Below, one piece after another: positions 30,452 to 38,193 of a DNA stretch of 64,000 nt. The translations under genes were made by a program, and so were the position numbers. Source of the stretch: Actinopolyspora saharensis (GTDB taxonomy: Bacteria > Actinomycetota > Actinomycetes > Mycobacteriales > Pseudonocardiaceae); NCBI RefSeq assembly GCF_900100925.1, contig NZ_FNKO01000002.1, positions 1,488,001 through 1,552,000 on the forward strand, read 5' to 3'. The notes beneath the pieces are model-generated. The model saw only the letters and a list, made by a program, of their open reading frames with translations, had not been told where the DNA came from and made no database searches. The stretch's first letter is position 1. The number at the start of each line of letters is the position of its first letter.

Positions 30452-32986
30452 TCAGCTTCGCCGCGGATCGTTGTCGGTGACCGGTTCGGCCGGACCGTCC
30501 TCGTCGGCCCCTCGCTCGGGTGAGCTGTCGTGGTCCTCCGCACGGGGAGTCTCCTCACCCGGGGACGTCTCGGGGGCGGTCGGGTTGTCCTGCGCGGGTG
30601 TGGTCTCGGTCTCCCCGCCCGCCGGGGACTCGCCTGCCGGGGACTCGCCTGCCGGGGACTCGCCTGCCGGGGACTCGCCTGCCGGGGAGCCGCCCGGTCC
30701 GCTCGGATCCGTTCCGTCCCCGCCGCCGTTCGAGCCGTTGCCGCGGGAGCGGACCCTGCGCACGATGCGGCGGGCCGACAGCAGCACGAGCAGCGCGGCC
30801 GCGGTGATCGTGAGGATCAGGGGCACCGTCCCGTAGGCGTTCGAGTCGACCCGCAGCCTGCGCGTCTGGCCCAGCTTGGCCCCGCCCTCGGTGCGCAGGG
30901 TCACGTCCACGGTGAACTTGCCCGACCGCTCCACGGTGGTTTCCGGCAGGAAGAGCCTGCTGCCGTTGGCGGGCACCCGCAGCACCCCGAGGTCGTCGAC
31001 CTGGACCCCCGGCGGGCTGTCCACGTGCAGCTTGAACCGGACGTTGACCGGCAGGTCGTTCTGCACCGTGACGAGGATCTTGCCCTGCGAGGAGGTCAGC
31101 GTTATCTGCCCGTCGAACTTGGAGGTGTGCACCCCGTCCAGCACGCCTTCGAGGGTTCTGCTGGCCACGTCGACCCAGTGGGAGGCGGCTGCGCCGTTGC
31201 CCCGCCACGCGCTGGAGGCGCCGTGCAGCAGTCCGTTGCGCAGCGGGGTGGTCACCCTGGCCGGGGCCACGTTCAGCGCTGGCTCGCGTTCGGCCGCGCT
31301 GTACAGCTGGCCGACCTTGTAGTTCTGCGCCGCGAGTTCGTCCAGCACCGTCGGCGGGATCTCCGCGCGCTCGCTGCTGGTCGGGTAGGTGGGTGCGACC
31401 CGCCGGTTTCCGCCCGCCGCGGAGCTGGACGTCCCCGCGGAGGAGTCGCCGCCGCCGGCTCCGCCCTCGTCCGGCGCGGGAAGCGGTTCCGGCCGCACGT
31501 AACCGGCCTCTTGCAGGTTCCGCAGCCCGGAGAAGAACTCGCGCAGCTCCGCTCCGCCCGGGTTCCACCTGCGGGGCGGGGCGATGAGCGTGTCGCCGGC
31601 CACGGCGGCCTCGCTCGCCCGGAAGGTCAGCGCGGCCAGCCCGTCGAGCACGGCGGGCATTCCGTCCCCGACCGGGGCGAGCCCGGTCGAGCCGCCTGCC
31701 TGCTGCCCTCGTGCCGGGTTCAGCGCGTCGGCGAGCAGCGGGTCGATCTTGCGCGCGGTGGGGGCGTAGTCCGGGTTGCCGGTGTTCAGCCGCGCGGGGC
31801 GCAGCGTCCCGCTGGTGCCTGCCAGCGAGTCGGGGTGCATCAGCACGCTGCTCACTGAGGTGTCGGCCAGCTGGGAGGCGGTCGAGCGGTCGAGGGAGCC
31901 GTCGACGGGCCAGAGGACGTCGTCGCGGACGGTGACGTTCAGCTCGCGGCTCAGCAGCTCGGCGCCGTCCAGCGATCCCCGGATCAGGTCCGGCAGCCCG
32001 GCCCGGGCCAGCGCGACCAGGTCCGCGTCGCTGTACGGCAGGGAGAGCACGCAGCGCCCCTCGACGGCTTCCCGCAGCCGGTCCAGCCAGTCGGCGGCCG
32101 TTCGGGAGCCGGTGCCGGGCACGGTTCTGCCGCCCTGCTGGCGCACCTGGTAGCCCTCGGCCATGGCCTTGGCGGTGACCACCAGGTCCGGGTCGATGGC
32201 GAAGCAGACGCTCTTGCCGAGCTCGGAGTCGGCCGGGACCTGTTCGGAGACCGCGTCGACGAGCTCGGAGAGTCGACCGCCGGGGGCCAGCGATTTCGCG
32301 AGGCGGTCGTCGGTGAGGATGGTCGGCCGTCCCGGCAGCTGCTCCTGGGCCATGTGCGGGTAGTCGACCAGCGGTACCAGCGTGGTGATGCCGGTGCTCT
32401 GCGCCGGGGCCTGGGTCGATCCCCCGGGTAAGGACAGCACCGGGAGCGTGAAGTCCGTGACCCCCAGCCGCGCCCTGCGCTGCGGGGCCAGGTCGCCGTT
32501 GACGTTGAGCAGCACGGGGTACACCCCGGGGTGCTCCAGGCCCAGCGCCTGCGGGCCGTTGCCCTTCAGCTCGACGCGCAGCTCGAACGAGGTGCTCTGC
32601 CCGGGTGCGAGCCGGTCGGTCACGGGAGTGAAGCGGGTGCGGTTCGCGGTTCGCACACCACCGCGCATCGCCTCGACCAGCTCGGGACGCGTCGCGCGCG
32701 ATTCGCCGCGCTCCACACGCATCTCGAGCTGGTCGATCGTCTCGTCGCTGTTGTTGTGCAGGCTCCCGGACACCTTGAGAACGTCACCGGAGTCGGAGCG
32801 CACCACGCCGGGCGTGATCGAGGACACGTCGATTCCGATCTGTCCGCCCGGCTGCGCGGCCGCTTCGGGGGCCGCGGGGGCGAGGGCCGACAGCAGCACC
32901 GCGACCACGGCGACCAGCGCGGCCCTCGTCCACGTCCGCGCGCTCGCGGGGATCTGCGGCGTGTGCGCGCCCGGCTGCGGGCTCAT
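30452..32986 (-). CDS. Secreted, C-terminally anchored DUF6049 protein (Rv3909-like)
   Basis: 844 aa with an N-terminal signal peptide ([20 protein letters not shown]) and a C-terminal membrane helix ([18 protein letters not shown], about residue 725), followed by an Arg cluster and a Gly/Glu/Pro-rich cytoplasmic tail. The ectodomain includes beta-rich segments such as [20 protein letters not shown] and a C-terminal [20 protein letters not shown]. Its position between the NUDIX gene and murJ is that of M. tuberculosis Rv3909. Function is unknown; an envelope role is inferred from neighbours. It overlaps the NUDIX gene by 4 bp. The 30137-30451 gap to murJ shows nothing recognisable. Confidence 0.85.
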   Translation of the reverse strand: MSPQPGAHTPQIPASARTWTRAALVAVVAVLLSALAPAAPEAAAQPGGQIGIDVSSITPGVVRSDSGDVLKVSGSLHNNSDETIDQLEMRVERGESRATRPELVEAMRGGVRTANRTRFTPVTDRLAPGQSTSFELRVELKGNGPQALGLEHPGVYPVLLNVNGDLAPQRRARLGVTDFTLPVLSLPGGSTQAPAQSTGITTLVPLVDYPHMAQEQLPGRPTILTDDRLAKSLAPGGRLSELVDAVSEQVPADSELGKSVCFAIDPDLVVTAKAMAEGYQVRQQGGRTVPGTGSRTAADWLDRLREAVEGRCVLSLPYSDADLVALARAGLPDLIRGSLDGAELLSRELNVTVRDDVLWPVDGSLDRSTASQLADTSVSSVLMHPDSLAGTSGTLRPARLNTGNPDYAPTARKIDPLLADALNPARGQQAGGSTGLAPVGDGMPAVLDGLAALTFRASEAAVAGDTLIAPPRRWNPGGAELREFFSGLRNLQEAGYVRPEPLPAPDEGGAGGGDSSAGTSSSAAGGNRRVAPTYPTSSERAEIPPTVLDELAAQNYKVGQLYSAAEREPALNVAPARVTTPLRNGLLHGASSAWRGNGAAASHWVDVASRTLEGVLDGVHTSKFDGQITLTSSQGKILVTVQNDLPVNVRFKLHVDSPPGVQVDDLGVLRVPANGSRLFLPETTVERSGKFTVDVTLRTEGGAKLGQTRRLRVDSNAYGTVPLILTITAAALLVLLSARRIVRRVRSRGNGSNGGGDGTDPSGPGGSPAGESPAGESPAGESPAGESPAGGETETTPAQDNPTAPETSPGEETPRAEDHDSSPERGADEDGPAEPVTDNDPRRS
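30621..30695 (-). repeat. 15-bp tandem repeat in the DUF6049 gene
   Basis: Four identical units of GCCGGGGACTCGCCT and a fifth diverged one. On the minus strand they encode repeated Ser-Pro-Ala-Gly-Glu in the cytoplasmic tail. The unit is a multiple of three, so copy-number change would keep the frame. Confidence 0.93.
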
Positions 32987-33516
32987 CCGTGCTCCGTCCA
33001 GCTACCGAACTCCACGCTGCCCGGAGTGCTTCCGAACAGTGCGATCACGTGCCGCACGAGCCTGCGCTCGTCGGCGTAGGCCAGGATCTCGTCCAGTTCA
33101 CCCAGCGGCGCCCATGCCACCTCGGTGACCTCCACGTCCTCGTCGGAAAGCTCGCCGCCCGTGGCGACGAGCAGGAAGTGGTGCACGGTCTTGTGCACCT
33201 TCCTGTTGTCGGCCACGAACCAGTAGTCGATCGTGCCGATCGGGCGGACCGCCCTTCCGATGATGCCGGTCTCCTCGGCGACCTCGCGGACGGCGGTCTC
33301 CTCCGGAGTCTCTCCCGGCTCGATGTGGCCCTTGGGCAGGGACCACAACAGGCGCCGTTGCCGGTCCAGTCTCCCGATGACGGCCGCGTACCGCTTCGAG
33401 GCGTCGACGACCAGTCCGCCCGCCGACGTCTCGTCCACGGTCCGCAACCTGCGTCGCCGGCGCGGACCCCGGCGCTTCGGGCCGGATCCGCCGGGACCAC
33501 CGGGCGGAGGAGGCAT
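32983..33516 (-). CDS. NUDIX hydrolase (MutT4-like)
   Basis: 177 aa, equivalent by position to mycobacterial Rv3908 (mutT4). The N-terminus is Pro/Gly/Arg-rich (about 25 residues). The NUDIX box is complete: [20 protein letters not shown] followed by TGI, giving the Mg-binding REVAEE. Sequence before it (WSLPKGHI) is typical of nucleotide-polyphosphate hydrolases. The substrate cannot be assigned. It starts divergently from pcnA and its stop overlaps the DUF6049 start. Confidence 0.92.
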   Translation of the reverse strand: MPPPPGGPGGSGPKRRGPRRRRRLRTVDETSAGGLVVDASKRYAAVIGRLDRQRRLLWSLPKGHIEPGETPEETAVREVAEETGIIGRAVRPIGTIDYWFVADNRKVHKTVHHFLLVATGGELSDEDVEVTEVAWAPLGELDEILAYADERRLVRHVIALFGSTPGSVEFGSWTEHG

Positions 33517-33796
33517 GGGCCCGATGGTAATGCGCTTCGCCGGTCAATCGTCGTTGTTGACAACGCACCGTGTTTCGACGTGTCGTGCGGCTGGTTCCGC
33601 TCCGCCCCGTTCGGTGGAGAGCTCCGCTCGCGGATGATCATTTCATCGTCGCCGTGCGTGTTCGAGGGTGGTTTGTCCAGGACCGGGAGAGTGATCTCGG
33701 CCGAGGGCGGCCGTTCGCGCCGGGTTCACCGGGGTGGAACGCGGTTCGCGGTGACCGCCGTGGGCCGCCGCGGGGTGGCCGATACCCTGGTCTGCC

Positions 33797-35335
33797 GTGT
33801 CCCCTTCCGTGTTCGACGCCGCCGACTCCGATTACGGTCCACGAGCCTCCGCCGCGCAGTCACCGGGTGCCGGTGCGGACCCGGCGCTAACGGCGCGGCA
33901 CAACGCGGTCGAGGAGCTGCTGAGGCAGGCACCGGTCGCCGAGGAGCTGGCGCGCCTCTTCGCCGATTCCGGTTTCACGCTCTACATCGTGGGCGGCAGC
34001 GTCCGCGACGCGCTGCTCGGCAGACTCGGCGGCGACCTGGACTTCACCACCGAGGCGCGCCCCGAGCGGGTGCAGGCCCTGCTGGAGGACTGGGCCGAGA
34101 CGGTCTGGGACACCGGCATCGAGTTCGGCACGGTGGGCGCCTACCGGCGGGGCGTGACGGTCGAGATCACCACGTTCCGCGCCGACACCTACGACCGCTC
34201 CAGCCGCAACCCCGAGGTGGCCTTCGGGGACTCGATCCGCGGGGACCTGTTCCGCAGGGACTTCACCGTCAACGCCATGGCCGTCGAACTCGCCGGGCGC
34301 GAGTTCGTCGACCCGCACGACGGGATGCGCGACGTGATCCAGCAGCGGCTGGACACCCCGGCCACCCCGGAGGAGTCCTTCGCCGACGACCCGCTGCGGA
34401 TGATGCGCGCGGCCCGGTTCGCGGCGCAGCTCGGCTTCGAGCCCGCAGAGCGGGTGCTGGAGGCGATGCGCCGGATGTCCGACGAGATCAAGCGGATCAC
34501 CCCGGAGCGGGTGCAGACCGAGCTGTCCAAGCTGCTGTGCGGGCAGCACCCGCGCAAGGGCGTCGAACTGCTGGTCGACACGGGGCTGGCCGATCACGTG
34601 CTGCCCGAGCTGCCCGCGATGCGGCTGGAGATCGACGAGCACCACCAGCACAAGGACGTCTACCTGCACTCGCTCGTGGTGCTGGACCAGGCCGTCGACC
34701 TGGAGCGGGCCGCCGACCCGGAGGGCGAGCCGGACCTGGTCCTGCGGCTGGCCGCGCTGCTGCACGACATCGGCAAACCCGCCACGCGCCGCTTCGAACC
34801 GGGCGGCGGGGTCAGCTTCCACCACCACGAGGTGGTCGGGGCCAAGATGACCCGCAAGCGGCTGCGCGCCCTGCGCTACTCGAAGGACACCATCTCCGAC
34901 GTGTCCAACCTCGTCTACCTGCACCTGCGGTTCCACGGATACGGCGAGGGCAACTGGACCGACTCCGCGGTGCGGCGCTACGTCAACGACGCGGGGCACC
35001 TGCTGCAGCGGCTGCACAAGCTGGTGCGGGCCGACTGCACCACCCGCAACAAGCGCAAGGCGCGCGCCCTGCAGCGCGCCTACGACGACCTGGAAGCGCG
35101 GATCCAGCGCATCGCCGAGGAGGAGGACCTCGCCAAGGTTCGCCCGGACCTGGACGGCAACGAGATCATCGAGCTGCTCGGCGTGAGCCCCGGGCCCGTG
35201 GTGGGGCGCGCGTGGCGCCACCTGAAGGACGTCCGGCTCGACCAGGGGCCGCTGGACCGGGAGGACGCCGTGGCCGAGCTGTACCGGTGGGCGCGCGCGG
35301 AGGGCGTCCTGCCGTCCGAGGACGATCCCGGCTGA
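33797..35335 (+). CDS. pcnA: CCA tRNA nucleotidyltransferase
   Basis: Adds or repairs the 3' CCA end of tRNAs. 512 aa from a GTG at 33797. The nucleotidyltransferase head reads LYIVGGSVRDALLGRLGGDL followed by DFTTEA, with the catalytic Asp pair, then RRDFTVNAMAV and the ERVQTELSKLL region. A C-terminal HD domain is visible (HSLVVLDQAVDL, then LAALLHDIGKP). The first ~35 residues are disordered. Synteny with Rv3907c supports the call. It diverges from the NUDIX gene across a 280-bp intergenic region. Confidence 0.96.
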   Translation: MSPSVFDAADSDYGPRASAAQSPGAGADPALTARHNAVEELLRQAPVAEELARLFADSGFTLYIVGGSVRDALLGRLGGDLDFTTEARPERVQALLEDWAETVWDTGIEFGTVGAYRRGVTVEITTFRADTYDRSSRNPEVAFGDSIRGDLFRRDFTVNAMAVELAGREFVDPHDGMRDVIQQRLDTPATPEESFADDPLRMMRAARFAAQLGFEPAERVLEAMRRMSDEIKRITPERVQTELSKLLCGQHPRKGVELLVDTGLADHVLPELPAMRLEIDEHHQHKDVYLHSLVVLDQAVDLERAADPEGEPDLVLRLAALLHDIGKPATRRFEPGGGVSFHHHEVVGAKMTRKRLRALRYSKDTISDVSNLVYLHLRFHGYGEGNWTDSAVRRYVNDAGHLLQRLHKLVRADCTTRNKRKARALQRAYDDLEARIQRIAEEEDLAKVRPDLDGNEIIELLGVSPGPVVGRAWRHLKDVRLDQGPLDREDAVAELYRWARAEGVLPSEDDPG

Positions 35336-35402
35336 GGTCCGCGGCGTATTCGGGCACTCGGTCCAGTTGTGGCGATCCCCAAACTGGCTTCGGAGTGAGA
35401 TC

Positions 35403-35984
35403 ATGCCGGACGTGGGAACCGACGCGGACGTGAAACCGGGAACGCTGCTCGTGGCGGCGCCGACCCTGTACGACGACAACTTCCGCCGGGCGGTGGTGTT
35501 CGTCATCCACCACCACGAGGAGGGCACTCTCGGCGTGGTGCTCAACCGACCGAGTGAGATACCGGTGCACGACGTGCTGCCCAAGTGGGCCGAGCACTCC
35601 AGCGAGCCGCAGTCCCTGTTCGTGGGCGGACCGGTGGACCAGCGCACCGCAATCTGCCTGGCCGCGCTGCGCACCGGGGTGGAGACCGGTGAGCTGGAGG
35701 GAGTCGTCGGGGTCAACGGGCCGGTCGGGCTGGTCGACCTCGAGCAGGACCCGGAGGAGCTGGCCGGGCTGGCCAGGGGGATGCGCTTCTTCGCAGGCTA
35801 CGCGGGCTGGGGCAAGCAGCAGCTCGAGGGCGAGATCGAGCGCGGGGACTGGCACGTGATCCCGGCGCTGCCGGAGGACGTGATCGCCGACCCCTCGGTG
35901 AACCTGTGGGGGCGGGTGCTGCGCAGGCAGGGGCCGCCGCTGGCCTTTCTGGCCACGCACCCCGGCGATGTCCAACTCAACTGA
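35403..35984 (+). CDS. YqgE/AlgH family protein
   Basis: 193 aa, DUF179 family, with GTLLVAAPTLYDDNFRRAVV, FVIHHHEEGTLGVVLNRPSE, LFVGGPVDQ and RFFAGYAGWGKQQLEGEIER, all family hallmarks. The ATG at 35403 has a GGAGTGAG ribosome site. The biochemical role is not established; the Pseudomonas homologue AlgH was described as an alginate regulator. The stop lies 250 bp from the convergent SdpI-like gene, and the gap holds repeat copy C. Confidence 0.93.
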   Translation: MPDVGTDADVKPGTLLVAAPTLYDDNFRRAVVFVIHHHEEGTLGVVLNRPSEIPVHDVLPKWAEHSSEPQSLFVGGPVDQRTAICLAALRTGVETGELEGVVGVNGPVGLVDLEQDPEELAGLARGMRFFAGYAGWGKQQLEGEIERGDWHVIPALPEDVIADPSVNLWGRVLRRQGPPLAFLATHPGDVQLN

Positions 35985-36030
35985 GTTTTTGGGTGTGGTC
36001 GGTCCCGTTGCTTGGCGGTGCGGGTGGCGG

Positions 36031-36223
36031 AACCTCTCGCGGGCTCTCGCTCCGGGAGGCCCGACATCGGGTAGCCACCTACACAACGTCGGACCTTCCT
36101 CGCGAGAGCACCACGAGAGAACCCGCGGCGGTGCCGACTGCGTAGGCTCACAGCGCTCGCGTTGGCGTGAAGGCTCTGGTTGGGAGCTCCTGTTCGGGTT
36201 TTGCGGCGGCTCGGCCGGCTCGC
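36031..36223. repeat. Dispersed non-coding repeat, copy C (composite)
   Basis: Between the convergent yqgE and SdpI-like genes. Bases 36031-36123 match copy A at 6581-6669 and are bounded by an imperfect inverted repeat (CTCTCGCGGGCTCTCG against CGAGAGCACCACGAGAG). Bases 36128-36223 match the first half of copy B at 26233-26328. The element therefore joins two modules seen separately elsewhere. Confidence 0.7.
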
Positions 36224-36234
36224 GACGGTGCCGG

Positions 36235-36753
36235 TCACTCGGGGGACGGGGAGGAGGACTCCTGCTGGCCGAGCAGCGCGGCCGCGCAGCCGCCGCCCGC
36301 CGAGCAGAGCCCGGCCGCGGCGCAGCCGCCTCCGGCCGAACCGGCCCCGGCGGGTGTTTGGCCGCTTCCCGAGGAGGCCGCGCAGACGGAGCAGCCGGAT
36401 TCGACCGGAGCCGCCGCCGCGGCGCGCGCCCCGAGCATCCCCCCGGTGAGGATCAGCGCCACCGCGCCGACGGCACCGATTCCCACGATCAGCCAGCTCG
36501 TCGCCGCTGTTCCCAGCGCGGCCGCGCAGCCACCGGCGATCACGGCCACCGCTCCCCCGGCGAGGATCGGCGGCGCGGCCACCCGGTTGGCGAGCCGGAA
36601 GGTCTGCTCGTCGCGCAGCGCGTCCGGGGTGCGCACCCCGGCGTAGCGGTTGCGCGGCAGCGTGCCGCGCAGCCCGCGCACCCCGAGGGTAAGGGCGGCC
36701 GCGCCGAGCAGGATCACGGCGACACACACGATGATCAGCAATGCAAGCGCCAC
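36235..36753 (-). CDS. SdpI-family membrane protein with Cys/Gly-rich tail
   Basis: 172 aa. Three hydrophobic helices are evident (LALLIIVCVAVILLGAAALT; PPILAGGAVAVIAGGCAAAL; SWLIVGIGAVGAVALILTGG). The SdpI signature RNRYAGVRTPDALRDEQTF, then RLANRVAAPP, lies between the first two. SdpI of Bacillus is an immunity protein against the SdpC toxin; most actinobacterial members are uncharacterised. The last ~55 residues are unusual: at least five cysteines in GCSVC, GGGC and GLC contexts with Gly/Ala, which could bind a metal or form disulfides. Confidence 0.8.
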   Translation of the reverse strand: MALALLIIVCVAVILLGAAALTLGVRGLRGTLPRNRYAGVRTPDALRDEQTFRLANRVAAPPILAGGAVAVIAGGCAAALGTAATSWLIVGIGAVGAVALILTGGMLGARAAAAAPVESGCSVCAASSGSGQTPAGAGSAGGGCAAAGLCSAGGGCAAALLGQQESSSPSPE

Positions 36754-36770
36754 CCCGACAGCCTACGACC

Positions 36771-36824
36771 TCCCCGCGCGGCTGCCGGGCACACCGCCGC
36801 GCGGCGTGCCCGGGAGCACACCGG
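36771..36824. repeat. 54-bp direct repeat, left copy
   Basis: Identical over 54 bp to 37864-37917, in the same orientation 1,093 bp away. It contains a near-perfect 29-nt hairpin (CCGGGCAC ... GTGCCCGG). The two copies bracket the AbiEi gene and the toxin remnant. Confidence 0.95.
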
Positions 36825-36850
36825 GCGGCGGGGAGAGACGTTCCCTGCTC

Positions 36851-36958
36851 CTACTGCTCCCAACGCTGCGTCGTGGGACTCCACTGGTTCACGGCGTCGC
36901 CGCGCAGTATCGGAGTGAGGAATGCGTCGGCGAGGGCGACGGCGTCTTCGAACGAGTC
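36851..36958 (-). pseudogene. Remnant of an AbiEii-like toxin C-terminus
   Basis: On the minus strand, in a different frame from the overlapping AbiEi end, 35 codons read DSFEDAVALADAFLTPILRG, then DAVNQWSPTTQRWEQ and a stop. This resembles the C-terminal tail of AbiEii nucleotidyltransferase-like toxins from actinomycetes, which typically end in an AFLDPVL segment and a W-P...W motif. No nucleotidyltransferase core is present, so the toxin seems to have been removed by an internal deletion. The assignment is from remembered family pattern, not an alignment. Confidence 0.5.
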
Positions 36959-37785
36959 ACCGCGTTGAGCGCCCTGCGTACCGGTGCCATACGTGCTTCG
37001 GTGAGATCTGGTAACGACGACTCCGCTCCGGGGGCCGAGTCGGGCAGGGGTGCCGTGTGGCACACGTTCCTTCGGGCTTCCTCGTAGACTTCGGGGAAGG
37101 ACCGCAGGATCTCGGCCAGGACGCGTTCGCTCGGCGAGTCGGCGCTGACGTGATCGAGCAGGTGGTCCAGCAGGGCACGACCATCACCGGCCGCGAGCCC
37201 GTAGCGGCGACTGTAGCCATCGATGCGGGGGGCCAGTCGATTCAGATCCAGCCTGCCGTCGCGGGCGGCGTCGTGGACGATCGGCCCCACGTGACTGGCG
37301 TCGACATGCTCCTCGAGCAGGTCGACGACGGTACGTTCGATCGTCGTGACCGGAAGTCCGTCGACCAGTGTCACGTCGGACTCCGCGACGGCTCGCTTCC
37401 GCAGGCGCAGCGAGGGATCTCGCGGGTTGCGGCGGCGGGGCACGATCATCTCGACGTCCTCGGCGACCAGTTCGCCGAGATCGTGCAGCGTAGCGGCGCT
37501 GCGGTGCGAGACCACTCCACCGTCGGTATCTGGGGTCAGCCGTTCCCAGGCCGGAACGCTCGGGTTGAGCGCGAGCCAGGCGGCCTTGATGTCGGTGTGT
37601 TCGGCCTCCTCGGCCGCGGCGACGGCGTACACCCCGCGGCGCGGGCGCACGAGCAGACCTTGTTCGACCAGCCGAGTCAGCGTGACCGTGTCGATTCCCG
37701 CCCGGCGGGCCTGGGCCGAGGTCACCATTCCCCACTGTCCCGCTGAGTAAGCACCGAGCGCCTTGAGAGCCATCGCCGTCTTCAC
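36889..37785 (-). CDS. AbiEi-family type IV antitoxin, without intact toxin partner
   Basis: 298 aa. The N-terminal winged-helix antitoxin domain reads GMVTSAQARRAGIDTVTLTR, then LVEQGLLVRPRRGVYAV. The conserved middle has VVSHRSAATLHDLGELV, VTLVDGLPVTTIERTVVDLL and GPIVHDAARDG. AbiEi proteins repress their own operon and counteract the AbiEii nucleotidyltransferase toxin. Here no toxin gene follows. The last ~60 residues (after EEARRN) look unlike the family and run over the remnant of the toxin, so the native stop was probably lost in the same deletion. A 15-bp inverted repeat lies just upstream. Confidence 0.8.
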   Translation of the reverse strand: MKTAMALKALGAYSAGQWGMVTSAQARRAGIDTVTLTRLVEQGLLVRPRRGVYAVAAAEEAEHTDIKAAWLALNPSVPAWERLTPDTDGGVVSHRSAATLHDLGELVAEDVEMIVPRRRNPRDPSLRLRKRAVAESDVTLVDGLPVTTIERTVVDLLEEHVDASHVGPIVHDAARDGRLDLNRLAPRIDGYSRRYGLAAGDGRALLDHLLDHVSADSPSERVLAEILRSFPEVYEEARRNVCHTAPLPDSAPGAESSLPDLTEARMAPVRRALNAVTRSKTPSPSPTHSSLRYCAATP

Positions 37786-37808
37786 AGCCCCAGGTTACAC
37801 AGCGGGAT

Positions 37809-37844
37809 ACAGCAATTACTACACCTGAATGTAGTACTTGCTGT
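37809..37844. promoter_or_regulatory. Inverted-repeat operator upstream of the AbiEi gene
   Basis: ACAGCAATTACTACA (37809-37823) and TGTAGTACTTGCTGT (37830-37844) form 15-bp arms with one mismatch and a 6-bp spacer, 24 bp before the ATG. AbiEi antitoxins are known to bind inverted repeats at their own promoter, so autorepression is inferred. The sequence is AT-rich for this genome. Confidence 0.85.
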
Positions 37845-37863
37845 CGGAACATGTGGTTTTCGC

Positions 37864-37917
37864 TCCCCGCGCGGCTGCCGGGCACACCGCCGCGCGGCGT
37901 GCCCGGGAGCACACCGG
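37864..37917. repeat. 54-bp direct repeat, right copy
   Basis: Exact copy of 36771-36824, including the hairpin, located 79 bp upstream of the AbiEi start codon and before the leuS leader region. Confidence 0.95.
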
Positions 37918-38013
37918 TCCGGTCGCGCGTGCTCCCCTGCGGGCGGGTGCCCCGGCTCCTCGCGGCCAGTCCCGGCCCGCGTACGTGCTTTACCCACCGG
38001 TTATCCTGTTCGC

Positions 38014-38049
38014 GTGGCCATCGCCCGACTTCTTGTCGTGCCGCGCTGA
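38014..38049 (+). CDS. Candidate leaderless leader peptide of leuS (MAIARLLVVPR)
   Basis: A GTG-initiated 11-codon frame ending TGA. It contains two adjacent leucine codons, both CTT (38029-38034), a codon that is rare in this GC-rich genome. A TATCCT -10-like hexamer (38002-38007) ends six bases before the GTG, which places the expected transcription start at the GTG itself and suggests a leaderless message. A terminator hairpin follows at 38074-38107, then leuS. The arrangement is that of ribosome-mediated attenuation responding to charged tRNA-Leu. Confidence 0.65.
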   Translation: MAIARLLVVPR

Positions 38050-38073
38050 GACGACGTGACCCTCGGCGCGGCG

Positions 38074-38107
38074 ACCCCTCATGCCCGGCTCGGGATGAGG
38101 GGTTTTT
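38074..38107 (+). terminator. Intrinsic terminator in the leuS leader
   Basis: ACCCCTCAT (38074-38082) pairs with ATGAGGGGT (38095-38103), with a nested CCCG/CGGG stem, and is followed by TTTTT. An earlier ACCCTC (38059-38064) could pair with the same GAGGGGT arm and act as antiterminator. CCGCGC (38041-38046) at the leader-peptide end can pair with GCGCGG (38066-38071). It lies 87 bp upstream of the leuS start. Confidence 0.85.
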
Positions 38108-38193
38108 AGTTTTCCAGGGGCGGCACACCGATGGGTCGTCCGGAGCGCCGGCCGGTGAGCCCGGGCGACGAACTAGGGAAGGAAACGCACACG

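Noticed and set aside
30621..30695. CRISPR or regulatory repeat in the DUF6049 gene
   Set aside because: Contiguous 15-bp units in frame encode Ser-Pro-Ala-Gly-Glu repeats; no spacers.
36031..36223. Insertion sequence remnant
   Set aside because: No transposase fragment or target-site duplication is visible; classified only as a dispersed repeat.
37850..38193. T-box riboswitch upstream of leuS
   Set aside because: No T-box consensus or specifier loop was found; the short Leu-Leu frame plus terminator explains the leader better.
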